64,000 nucleotides of DNA, taken from Lantana camara (Eukaryota; Streptophyta; Magnoliopsida; Lamiales; Verbenaceae). The stretch spans positions 32,638,001 through 32,702,000 of the forward strand of contig CM074864.1 in the NCBI GenBank assembly GCA_037501455.1, in the 5' to 3' direction. The notes under the pieces are model-generated. The model worked only from the letters and a program-made list of their open reading frames with translations, was not told the DNA's origin and made no database searches. This document shows positions 1-11,679 of this stretch, piece after piece (position 1 is the first letter of the stretch; the number at the start of each line of letters is the position of its first letter). A program made the translations under genes and the position numbers.

Positions 1-991
1 TGGGCCTGAGGGTAGTGGCTTGAGCCAACCGGGAAAGCATGGGCTGACGGGTAACTCTGGCTCTATCCTCACCAAATTGGGATGACCCTTGAATTCGCTA
101 GGAGATTAGTGGAGGAAGGAGTTCCGGGCTTAGGGATTCATGTACCCTCTGCTCAACACGTCGTGGATGGTGAAGCTAGCTACCTTCCCATCATTGGAGG
201 GAGAAGGAGACTGGGGACGGGTCCGGCACCACGGATTGTCTTCGGGTTATTGCATGATTTCCATTCCATGAATGTGTTACTTGATTACACTATCGCACGA
301 TTGCACGATAGTTGAATTGCATGACCACCTATTGTTTAACAAAGCAAGCATGTTCCATGTACATTTGGAGTAAGGTTGGAGATTGCCCTCACTCACCGAG
401 GCCATGTATTGAATGCATGAAAATGATCAAGTATTTAATCTTGATAGTCGTATTGTCGGGCGAAGATACCTTATTATTGAACTTATACATTTATCCTTTC
501 TAAAACTTTACCCGAGAATATAACTTGCATGTTATCTACGCTAATATTATGAAAACCCCTCACTCGGTCTTCACAGACTGACGCCTCCACCTGTCAGGTT
601 ATTGCAGGTTCATGCTAGGCGGGAGTCGGGTCGAGTCCAGTCCATGTAATCGAGTCAGGCACGGTGCATATTGTTTATTGTTGCCTTAGAATTTCTATTA
701 CGATTAATTATTATATACTCAGAGATGATAATGTATTGATATGTGAACTAGTATACGAGTTATGTGATGAATAATCAATGCCATAACGTGTTTAATAGTT
801 ATATTTGATAGTGAATAGATTATGCTTCCGCTTTATTTTGTTGCATGTATAAGTTAGTCCCGCCTAGCTTATCGTTTTATTCGCATTGTTACCCGTTCGC
901 TGTAGGTTAGTTCATGTACAGATTACCCATTTCCTATGTGGATCGACCTATAGTGCGGGGGTTTGGCATCTCCACGTGTAGGGGTGCTACA
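1..991 (+). mobile_element. Ty3/gypsy 5' LTR, 3' portion
   Basis: This is the last 991 bp of a long terminal repeat whose start lies outside the window. It ends in GTGCTACA and is followed eight bases later by a primer-binding site. Its first 250 bases closely resemble 60263-60540 and the reverse complement of 57000-57260, both in other LTRs described here. The small ORFs inside it are not credible genes. The matching 3' LTR begins at 16364. Confidence 0.8.
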
Positions 992-998
992 TCTAAGG

Positions 999-1011
999 TG
1001 GTATCAGAGCC
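999..1011 (+). other. Primer-binding site (initiator Met tRNA)
   Basis: TGGTATCAGAGCC is complementary to the 3' end of plant initiator-Met tRNA and follows the LTR end at 991. It fixes the element's orientation as plus. Confidence 0.9.
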
Positions 1012-3826
1012 CGGTTGCAAAACCGAGGTTCTAGTATCGTGTTGTGTCAAGTCTAGGTCGAACGGCATAGGAATTAATTGTCAATTTGAGAGTCTTGCAT
1101 TCTAATTGAATTTCCTGACCTACTTGAATTCCTTGAAATACTTGAATTCGCAAATAACTTGAGTCTTGCATTGATTCTTGTTTATAATTGTCGAGTACTT
1201 GATTTTATTTTCTTGAAGATTTACATGTTCAATGTGTTTAATTGCTAATTTTATTGAATTCATTGTGGCTTTATGCATTGAATTCGTGTTCTTGGTAATA
1301 TATGACACAAGCATGCCTTACCCACATGCATTTATTTTCAAAGGAAGTTGTGAGTTACAGGTTACGGAAACGATATCAAACCACGGCCAATTGCTCAACA
1401 ACTTCAGTCTATTACAAGATTTTTCTTTAACTTCGGGACGGGTAAGAAAGTATGCCGGAAATTCATACAAGGATTCGAGAGTTGTTATCTTTCCTATTGG
1501 GTTAAGAATTCCAGCAATGGGATCCGGAAAGGAGAATCAAGCATGGGAATCATTCACAAGATTCGAAAAGCTGGAAAAAAAATTCGAAGATACTTAGGCC
1601 GGAATTCTAGCAATAAGGAAGAGGCATTTCGGGGAGTTAATGATGAAGTGGCTTCAAAGATTACCAACTATGATATGGTTGAATTGGAAGATATGGAGCA
1701 ACAAATGGAAACAATAAAGAAAGCCAATGTGATGACGAGGATGAATGCCGGGATCACCGTTAGAGATTAATTCTTGAGAAATACCGAGATATCGATGGCA
1801 TGAGAATGGAAATAATTGAATCCAAGAAGTATCACTTCGGATCCTAAAGCTACCGAAAGTCCTACTAAGAAATTCGGGACCAAGGAGTAAATTATGGAAA
1901 AGGGTTTGGAAGCTATTTGGATAACAATAACCGAGAAGGAGTTGGGGTCAAGAAATTTTCAACCAAGTCATGGAAAGGTCTAAGTTGAAGCTGGAGAATT
2001 CTGAAGAGTTAAGAGACCATGGGGAAATTTGAGAATGATCAACCGTTTGAATTAAGCTTGCAATTTGGCCAACAAGGAATGGATATCGGATTCAAGCCTA
2101 ACATTTCTACGGTGACAGGTTCTTCAATGCATTCATAACTACGTGCATCATATTTAATAATTAATTGCCCCTGTTTATATATGTTGTTATAATTGTTATT
2201 TAAAATTTCATACCGATTGTGTTAAATGCGTTATTTAAAATATTCAAGTTATTAAATTTCTTCGTGTATACATATATGTTCTTAAATTAATATAATTGCT
2301 CTAACGTGTTGCATTTAAAATTATTTGAAAGTGTAATATGTGCAATAACATTTTAACCGGCATGCATTATTTAGTGTTTATTGTCAATAGGCTCTCCCTA
2401 TTCTCTGGCCAATCACTGCTTCGATCCATTTCTACCAACTCGAGTTAACGAAGGGTATCTCTTAGCCATCGAGTATTAGGTTGGTAATCGGGTCATCCGA
2501 TTCTGCTTGAAGTCTAGTAATATTTTGGGATCCGTGGAAACTAGTTGGTCCATGATTTAATATGGTCCGGAGTGGTATAGATATTGAAATGATTATCGGG
2601 AGCTGGGAAATGCTGATAAGTTCAAGTAGATAAATGTTCAGTGGCTTCTTCAACTTTTAGAAATTAGATCAGAGTGCTGATATAGCCGGTAAGCTTCAAG
2701 TTGAGTATGTTGTTAATAGAAAGGACCATAAAACACCCATTAATCAAAACCTTGATCGAACAGTAAGTAGGACGAGGAAAAGATTATGGGATCTGAACCA
2801 GCAGAGAAGCTTGCAGTTGGGAAAGAACAGAATAGACTTAAAGAATTAGAAATTTCCAATTTCTTAAGGGGGAGAGTCGGTCGGGAAACTTCAAGAAAAT
2901 TAATTCTTCCTGGAGCCTTTATCGGAATCATGCGAAGGAAGTTTTCAATACCTCAAGTCTTTTTCTCCCATTCACCCGAAGAAAAGTTACATCATCAACA
3001 GTACCTTCGCTTTATCACCCTTCTGATGGATGTGGGCACTCCGTTTATAATCCTCTGATAGTCTCAGGATATCAGTTGGCTCAGCAAGTAGAAAAAGGAT
3101 TTAACTTGATTAATGTTTGAAGTCTGTCTAGGATTAAAGATTGTCTTGGCTATAAATAGGGCAGCCGGGATGAGCTAGAACTCTACGTGAACTGTCCCTT
3201 CAAGCGTGCTTCCTGTGTCGCCCTCATGAACGTATCAAGTTCCCGTGAACACGTCTGAGAAAAATTGAAGCTAATCGATCGTTTCTTTCAAGATCTTTTT
3301 CAGAGTTGTTGGGTATATCATTAAATTTCAAGAATCAATTGGAAGACGTTTCACTAGGACCTGATCCCTTCGGTGCTATACAAGTGTGCTTGCTAAATTA
3401 CTCTCACGGGATAACGACCTTGATTCTTTTCTGCATCAAATATCCGTCGTGTTAATTGCTAAGGGAATCGGAGTTCAAAACAGAGAGTTTAAGTTCTTTG
3501 CTTCGGAAAGTGTTTTACTCAAACTAAGGGGGTTGAAGAGATGGTAAAACCTGTTCTCTCTGGTTGTCGGATAAGAGCTTACTTGGAGCACGAAGCCGTC
3601 TTTTAATTTTGGATATACAACCACTCCTTAACAAGAAAACCAGGGTTATTTTCAATTCCGAAACCAGAAAGTGAATGTGAGAATCAGTGTAAGAAGGGTT
3701 CAACCGGCAAATTTGAGGTTAAAACGGGTATGAAGATGTGGTGATTAATGATAATTTACAGATTATGTTAGAAGATAGCACTAGGGCTGAGGTGGCTATG
3801 AAGAATGGGAATAACGAACCGTAGAT
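1012..3826 (+). pseudogene. Decayed internal region of the first gypsy element
   Basis: The start resembles the internal leader of the element at 47118 (both run on from the PBS as TTGCAAAACCG). No gag or pol domain can be read; the longest frames are about 120 codons and match nothing I recognise. An unrecognised 90-codon frame at 2786-3058 is copied exactly by the tandem duplication at 11841-12113. A TATAAATA-like string near 3155 might be a promoter remnant. Bases 2621-3826 form the start of the duplicated unit. The last five bases, TAGAT, are the target site of the copia insertion. Confidence 0.6.
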
Positions 3827-6047
3827 TGTTGGGAATAGTGCCCTGAAAATTCAATTTGTTGAATTAATTAAACTGAATTTACAGCAATTTATGAGTATTT
3901 CACATATTAATAATTAATGACGTGTGGTGGTATTCTCATATGAAATGTGTTTCATAGGAAAAGACTTTGAATACCGAAATCACGTGTCATTAAAGTTCTA
4001 GTCGGTAAGATAAGAATATGTTCTTATCAAGACTATAACGTGGTTATATAAGATGATTAGTCTTTCGTCATAGGGAATGGTGATTCCAATTATAACACGT
4101 TGATGATTTTCAATAGGATTGGAAACATCGAACTGGACCACTGAGATTATTCATTTTATACTGCTATCTAAAATGAATAAAATCTCAGGAAGCATTGTAC
4201 TCTTAATCCTGACAATATTTCGGCTTTAGGCATGTAGTGTTAGTCACTGTAACATACTCGAAGTGAGGTCTCGGTAACGGGTGGCCAAAATACTTTGTAT
4301 GATTCGGTGACAACATGAAATGTGCTAAAGAGTTATATTGATCGAGGAATCTGTGGCCTTGCTGGAAGGTAAGAGATATCTTTGAAATAGATTTACAAAA
4401 GTTCGAATTAAGACTTTGGCCAAAGCACTTCGCGTGATAACGTCACCGAAGTTGTATGTTGAATGTGTTTCACATACAGAGAATTTGAACTTAAGGCAAA
4501 TCAATAAATTTCAAATTGGAGATGAAAAATAAATGATAGTAGTTGTAATTTATTTTTCATGGATATCTACACGGAGGAGTAAAATGCGAAATTATTCTAG
4601 ATCGAGAAATTCGTGAATAATTTAATTAATTTTAGAGTGCAACAATATTTATTTAGTGGAATTAAATATTGTTAAACGGTAATTAATTATTATCATGAGA
4701 TGATAATATATTAATCCATTTGGAGCTAAAATTAATTAGTCCTGCAGGTCCCTCTGCAAGCCCCAAATTGAAAACCCAAAGAGAAAATATTAAAAGGAGA
4801 AAGAGAAATGAATTTTTCAAAGTGGTTGAAAATAGTCAAGGGATTTATTTTAAGAAAATAAATCAAATTCCAAAGAGTCGGAAATGCCCGGAATTTTATT
4901 TTGGAGAAAATAAAATTTTCATCGGAAAAAAAAAAAATATATTTCGGTGATGACGTGGCAGCTGACGTGGCAGTCCACGTGGCATGCCACGTCAGCAAGT
5001 GGGTCCAGGTGGCGCTGACTGGGCAACCGCGTGGCACGCTACGTGTGCGACACGTGGATAGCTCAGATCGCGCCACGTCATCGTGGAGTAACGGTCCAAA
5101 TTTGGTCTGAAAACAGGTCGGTCAAAGCGGGTCAAACAAATAGGGTTGGACCCTATTCGGATAGGGTCAAACCGGGTCCGGTCCGGGTAGGACCAGACCC
5201 GGACACGTGTCGGCGTCTGGTGGTTCTACGCGTTTTCACACGCGCCAACCACTTGGCCGACTTGTGGCGGCGCGTGGGGGCGCGTGCGTCCACGTGTCGG
5301 CGCGTGGTTGGTGGCGTTGGATCCGCGGCGACGAGACCTTCAACGTGATCACCTCGGTTTGCGTATCCAAGTTATACACGCAAGTGGGGATGTGAAATGA
5401 CCATTTTGCCCTTGCTTTTGTAACCAAAATGACCGTTTTGCCCTCGAGTTTTTGCCTATAAATAGGCTGATCCCCTCCCTCATTTCTCATAACATTTTTG
5501 GGATGGTTTTGGCCAAGTTTTGGCTTTGAGACCAAGTCCCATTTTTCTCCTAGTTAATTCCGATTTATTTCGGAATTAATTTTAATTAGGTGTTTGTATA
5601 AAACGCCTAATTTCGGGAGAATAAACCCTGAAAAGGGTTTTCTAGTTTAAAGTTTATTTTCTCTAAGTATTTAGAGAAATACTTTCGGAGCCCACACTCC
5701 GAGGGTGTCCCTGGGGTTATTGCAGGGAAGCTCTGCCGGTTTCACAAGTAGGCAAGGAGTTGGAAAAATGCCGTTAGATAGCCATGTTTGCAGTACGGTA
5801 ATATTTTACAGTTATTTTATTTTAAGCATGATAAATTATGTGCTCTTAAGTGTTAATTGCATGTTAGATATTTATCTGCTTAAGTGATTTAAAATTTATT
5901 ATCAATTGCATGTATATACTTGAGTAGATCCGGCTAAGTCTTCCGCTTTGTATTAAAATGTTTTAGAAATATTTTAATACTTGTATTATAATAAAAATTT
6001 TAAAATGTGGTCCCGGACTGCTACTGTTCTGGGCCCGCATCCCATCA
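3827..6047 (+). mobile_element. Ty1/copia 5' LTR (2,221 bp)
   Basis: The LTR starts TGTTGGGAATAGTGCCCTG, a start typical of plant copia elements, and ends CCCATCA. A PBS follows three bases later. Almost the same sequence occurs at 13523-15742 (complete) and 10947-11679 (first 733 bp). Differences seen are scattered single bases, for example in the A-run near 4926-4940. A TATAAATA box lies at 5457-5464, preceded by a dense ACGT-core cluster. The flanking target sequence on the left is TAGAT. Confidence 0.9.
4951..5464 (+). promoter_or_regulatory. Copia LTR promoter: ACGT-core cluster and TATA box
   Basis: Bases 4951-5078 contain seven ACGT cores in TGACGTGG, CCACGTGG, CCACGTCA and CACGTGG contexts. 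These match the G-box and C-box type sites bound by plant bZIP and bHLH factors. Two more CACGTGT sites lie near 5203 and 5291. TATAAATA at 5457-5464 is the likely core promoter. The solo LTR repeats the block at 14647-14774 with TATA at 15152-15159. Activity is inferred, not shown. Confidence 0.65.
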
Positions 6048-6049
6048 TG

Positions 6050-6062
6050 TGGTATCAGAGCC
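6050..6062 (+). other. Primer-binding site of the copia element
   Basis: TGGTATCAGAGCC lies three bases after the LTR end, complementary to initiator-Met tRNA. Confidence 0.9.
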
Positions 6063-9000
6063 GTGCTCTAGATATATACATGCATTGATATGATGCATGT
6101 GATGCATAATTTTAAATCTGATACTGTGCACGTAAATTCTGTCAAAGGAGGCTGGTTTTTAAGTGGGACCGTTGTGACCCCTCCAGTGTTTCCTGGGAAT
6201 TTACGTGGAATGGTAATTTTTAGGGAATTGATTTCAATAATCTTCCTGGTTAATTACCGAATCAGTAAACATGATTTAAATTATGAGATAATTTATTTAT
6301 AACATGTTTACTTTATGCCATTTATTTTAAGCATGATAATTATGTGATAATTATAACAACAAGCTTAATTGATTTAATTTATGGCATATTTATTTTGTGT
6401 CATTTAAAATTTTAAGCATGATAATTATGTGATAATTATATGAAAGTATGCTTAATTATTTTATTTTATGGCATGCTCATGATAATATGAGATATTATGA
6501 TATTTACAATTATGCATATTTTATTTAATGTGATTAAATAGTAATGTTTAATAGAAATTAGACGCGATGCATAATTGAACTAATATTTTTCGGCCTGATT
6601 AATAAATAGTTATTAAATTGCCTTAAAATATTATTATTAGGATTTTAAATATGATTTAGTAATCCTAGTGGGAGAGTATTAATTAGATTAATTACTTCCA
6701 ACAATAAGACGCCAAAAGTGATTATTAAATAATCAACTGATAATCCACACCTTTTAAAAATTCAAGTGGGAGCGAGATGAAAAGAGTTGGATTCTCACGG
6801 CCTCCATTACCCGTCTATAGTATAGTGGATGTATACTACTCCCTTCGGCGGGTATATATTCGCGGTATACAAGATTAGACTTCTACGGATAGAATGAAAT
6901 ACGGGGAAGTCAGCTCGACCACGCCTCCGTGGAGTGTCTTGACCTACTCGTACGGACTTCTAGGTAATGGTGCACACTTGACTGAGTAATGTATTAACCT
7001 CCCTTCGGAGCTCTGTTACATTTACTTAGAGGCCAAGGGTTGACGTGGTGAATTAACATTGTTTGGTAAGAGTTGTCTAGATGACATGTAAATTAAGAAT
7101 AGTTCTTGCTTTTCTAAGCGGTTTTCGACCTCGCCTCCGGGGAGTCAACTGCAGTTAGTTAAGTCACCATTGCGTAAATCAAAATGCTTACGTGGATTTC
7201 ATTTATTGGTTGGACGCAGAAGAAAGTGAAATACATAATCATAACTTGCATTTATTTATTTCAATTTTGTAATTACGATCTCTCTTAGCCCACTCCAAAC
7301 TATATGTCTATAAAGAAATAGGCTAGTAAGGGTTCAATTATGCTGACTAAGTAATAAATCTTGACATCGTGTTGGGGCACGAAAGTTTACGTACTCACTG
7401 AACCTTATCCGAAAATTTCGGAAACTACAACCAGTCAGGATTAGAAAGACGTTTATTCTAAATAGATCAAGTGTGATGATCTGGCTAGTCTTATATCCTG
7501 ACATCTGTTTTAAATGTTCTTGAGCATCAGACACATGAGATGTCTACTGATAAGAACATGTTTTGGAAACAGAATCGTACGAAGGTACGAGCCACGAAAA
7601 AGGTTGTTAGTCAAAGATGTTTTGAAGGATCACTGTTTCAGAATCATATTATGGATATGATAACTAATCTGAACGAGATTGAAGGCCTCTGTGCTTAAAG
7701 AGACAATCTTAACAGATAGGATACGATCCTATACTCTCTGCCTAAGTCATTTGAACGTTCAAGATTATTTTAAATAATTTTTTAAAACCAATGAACGACC
7801 TCAATGTGGCAGAAAGGGTGATATAGACTAAGGGAAAAGTTCTCTTTAATCAGACATCAATATCCACGGGCTAGAAAACCAGTAAGTGGAAGAAAGAAAA
7901 GGAAAAGTTCCCAACCGAAGGTTCAGAAATAGAAAGTCAAATCCGACAATGGAAAAGTGTTTCTATTTCGGTGGTAATGGGTATTGGAAAAGGAAATTAT
8001 CCAAAATACTTAGTCTGTCTGTTTGTTACGCCGTTTAGATAAGATATGAAGATATCTTACTCGTTGAAAATATGTTTAGTTGGAAATTCACCGAACTCCT
8101 GGTATGTGAATTTGAGATCAACTAATCATATTTTCAAGTCATTGCGAAGATTCAAACCAACCAGAAAGGTTGAAAATCGGCTAACACATAACTACTGCTC
8201 GGGGATAATACAAGTGTAATTGTATCAGCAGTAAAGACTATAAAGTCGTATTTTGGCAAAAGGGTTTTAATATTATACGTGCCATATATATAGAAATTTA
8301 ATTTCTGTAAGTTATTTGATAACTAATAGTTTAATTGTTTGTTTTGAACAAAAATTTACCACTAAGCAAAATAAAAGGTTTATTTGCTCTGGCACAATAA
8401 AAGATGGTCTTTTATACATCAATGAAAACCCTAATTCAAGTTTAACATTAAGAAGCTTGACCTACCATCTAAGAAGAAAAACTTCTTCGTGGCACCTATC
8501 TATTGGTCAATTGAATCTGAATAGGATCCAAAGACTGATTGTTGAGTCCTATTGACTTGAAAATAGTATCAATCTGCGAATCCTATTTAGAAGGTTAAAA
8601 TGACCAAGAAACCTTTTTGAGACAAAAGGTATTTAAGCCATGAAGTTGCTTGTGTCAGTTCATACGGATATGTGGTCCTATGATTATTCAAGCAAGAGGA
8701 AGTTTTGGATATTTCATCATTCGTTTAAATGATTACTCTAGATACATATATTTTTATTTGATGAGACTTAAGTCTGTAATTGTTGAAGAGTTCAAAGAAT
8801 ATAAGACTGAAGTCAAAGAATCAAATTAGAAAACATATCAAGGCACTTCGATTAGGTCGAAGTAGTGATAAGTATCTAAGTTCAGAGTTAAACAGAATTT
8901 CTCAAATGAGATTGGATCTCAACTATATATATGAGATACGTCTTAGCAAAGATGTATTGCAGAAAGGAGAAATAGAACTCTGATAATGATGGTAAGATTC

Positions 9001-10936
9001 ATGAAGAGTCATGCTACCCTATGAATTTCGTTTTGGGGTCTTGCACACAAAACGACAAACCTAGTTCTATCTAAGTCAGTTCCTAAAACACTGATGGATC
9101 TGTAGCTAGGGTGAAAACCCTGTATCTTTTATCTTCGGATTTAAAGTAGCCTGGTCCACGAGTTAAGGATGGATCCTGACAAGTTAGAATAAAGAACAAA
9201 GGTTTACTTGTTCTAAGGTTATCCTAAGAAAAACAAGAGGTGGTATATTTTGTAATTTGAGAAATCACAAAAGATGTTTGTGAATATTTCAAAGATAATT
9301 ACATAGATAACCGCAAAGGGTAGAAGCAAAGTAGTGTTAAAAGAAATAACAGTATTAGATACTGATTTCCATAAACCCGTGATAACTGAAAATGTATTAG
9401 CTACATGTGATGTACCAAATACAACATGTGATGTGGAGACGTGTACACGAGAGCATCATTGTAGTGGGAGGATTATCAGGACACCTGACAAGATACCTAA
9501 GATTAACCCAAGTGGTTGAATCTAACGTATCTGATCCTATCACGTGTAATGAAGCTGTGGAAGATATAGACGCTAACCATTTGGTCAGAAGCCATGGAAT
9601 CTAAGTTAGAATCTCTATATTCTAACAAAGTCTTGAGCTTGTGAAGGCGCCTGAAGGCATTAAACCCATTAGATAAAATTGGGTTCTACAAGACGATAAA
9701 AGGAGAAATGGACAAAGTAGAGACTTTAAAGTAAAGCTTATGGCAAGGGATTTTACCCAGAAAGAAGAAATCATTTATGAGATCTTCTCGCCTGTAACAG
9801 TGCTTAAGTCCATTATCCTCTCCATTTTATCTCATTATCGATTATGAGATTAGATAAATGGATGTAGAGACTATGTTCTTGAACGGGCAATTTCAAGAAG
9901 AAGAGATACATGGCACAACCTGAAGGCTTCACAGCCAGAAATCAGGTGCATATAATGCTAGCCTAATAGATCGATTTATGATCTTAAGCAAGCGTCTAGA
10001 TTATGGAGCATCATAATTAAAGAGGCAATTTAAATTCTTTGAATTTGTGCAATTGCCTGATGAACCATGTGTGTACGAATGACATCAAGATAATGTTGTA
10101 ACATTTTCATTTTGTACGTAAACAATATTCTGCTCATAGGGAATGATGCAAGAATTTTGTCAGTGGTCAAGATTTGGATGTCAAATCATTTTGGCAAGAA
10201 AAGACCTATGTGAAACCAATTTTATTCCAAGGATCAGAATTCTATCATGATCATAGGAATAAGGAGATTGATTTATCACAAGAAGCATATATAGATAAGA
10301 TCTGGTAAGGTATAATATGACAGATTCCAAGAAAGGTTCATTACCTTTTAGATATGGAATTTATCTATCTCAGGATCAGTGTCCTAAGACAACTGAAGGG
10401 ATAGAAGACATTATTAGAGTTCCGCAGCGGAAGCTTTATGTATGTCATATTATGTACAAGGCCAGCTGTCTATTATATATAGGTCTAAGTCAGCAGATAT
10501 TAGTCAAACCCTAGAATCTAACACTGGATAGTAGTGAAAGCATATATTGGAGAACTTGAGAAGGACTTGAGATTATATGCTTGTCTACCACAGTGGTGAG
10601 CTCATTTCAATAGAGTATAGAGATTTGGATTTACAATCTGATTTGTATTCTAGATGTTTGACATCAGAATACCTGTTTACTCTGGAAAGAGCAACCGTTA
10701 ATTGGAGAATGTTAAGCAGACTTGTATTGCTTACACCGCCATGGAATTCAAATACATGGTAGCTTGAGAAGTAACCAGTTAGATGTATTGGATTCATGAT
10801 TTCCTAGTTGTTGGCTCTGAGAAACATTTGATAGATTCCTTCACTAAAGTATTGGCGCAAAAGAGTGTAAAACGAGTTTTGACACTCATGTGAAAGGAAT
10901 AAGACTTAGATGTATGGCCAAATTGAATTTCGGGCA
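6063..10936 (+). pseudogene. Degenerate Ty1/copia gag-pol
   Basis: Copia domains can be followed in order across many stops and frameshifts. Gag (UBN2-like) lies about 7540-7830, with NHIMDMITNLNEIEGL and a SLPKSF block. A damaged zinc knuckle sits near 7950-8000 (CFYFGGNGYWKRK). A GAG-pre-integrase stretch with LNRIQRL is at 8316-8552. Integrase is at about 8650-8990 (LKSVIVEEFKEYKTEV, then HIKALR). Reverse transcriptase is at about 9660-10510, with VKLMARDFTQKE, a degenerate QMDV block and FLNGQF. RNase H is at about 10560-10920. No domain is intact, so the element cannot supply its own proteins. Order gag-INT-RT-RH identifies it as Ty1/copia. Confidence 0.85.
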
Positions 10937-10946
10937 AGTGGGAGAT
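10937..10946 (+). other. Polypurine tract of the copia element
   Basis: AAGTGGGAGA(T) immediately precedes the 3' LTR. The GGGCAAGTGGGAGAT context is the usual copia PPT. Confidence 0.8.
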
Positions 10947-11679
10947 TATTGGGAATAGTGCCCTGAAAATTCAATTTGTTGAATTAATTAAACTGAATTT
11001 ACAGCAATTTATGAGTATTTCACATATTAATAATTAATGACGTGTGGTGGTATTCTCATATGAAATGTGTTTCATAGGAAAAGACTTTGAATACCGAAAT
11101 CACGTGTCATTAAAGTTCTAGTCGGTAAGATAAGAATATGTTCTTATCAAGACTATAACGTGGTTATATAAGATGAATAGTCTTTCGTCATAGGGAATGG
11201 TGATTCCAATTATAACACGTTGATGATTTTCAATAGGATTGGAAACATCGAACTGGACCACTGAGATTATTCATTTTATACTGCTATCTAAAATGAATAA
11301 AATCTCAGGAAGCATTGTACTCTTAATCCTGACAATATTTCGGCTTTAGGCATGTAGTGTTAGTCACTGTAACATACTCGAAGTGAGGTCTCGGTAACGG
11401 GTGGCCAAAATACTTTGTATGATTCGGTGACAACATGAAATGTGCTAAAGAGTTATATTGATCGAGGAATCTGTGGCCTTGCTGGAAGGTAAGAGATATC
11501 TTTGAAATAGATTTACAAAAGTTCGAATTAAGACTTTGGCCAAAGCACTTCGCGTGATAACGTCACCGAAGTTGTATGTTGAATGTGTTTCACATACAGA
11601 GAATTTGAACTTAAGGCAAATCAATAAATTTCAAATTGGAGATGAAAAATAAATGATAGTAGTTGTAATTTATTTTTCA
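10947..11679 (+). mobile_element. Copia 3' LTR, truncated after 733 bp
   Basis: The start is TATTGGGAATAG (TG mutated to TA). It follows the 5' LTR base for base until TTTTTCA at 11679, where it switches to the sequence found at 2621. Four bases, TTCA, are shared by both parents at the join. This is the breakpoint of the tandem duplication. Confidence 0.85.

Noticed and set aside
999..1011. PBS sites as parts of tRNA genes
   Set aside because: Only the 3' tRNA complement is present and each lies next to an LTR end; no cloverleaf surrounds them.
2786..3058. Identical 90-codon frame present twice (2786-3058 and 11841-12113)
   Set aside because: The identity comes from the recent tandem duplication, not from selection. 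No domain is recognised.
4732..5348. Frames over the ACGT-rich copia LTR (repeated at 14416-15118)
   Set aside because: GC-rich promoter sequence read in several overlapping frames on both strands; not coding.
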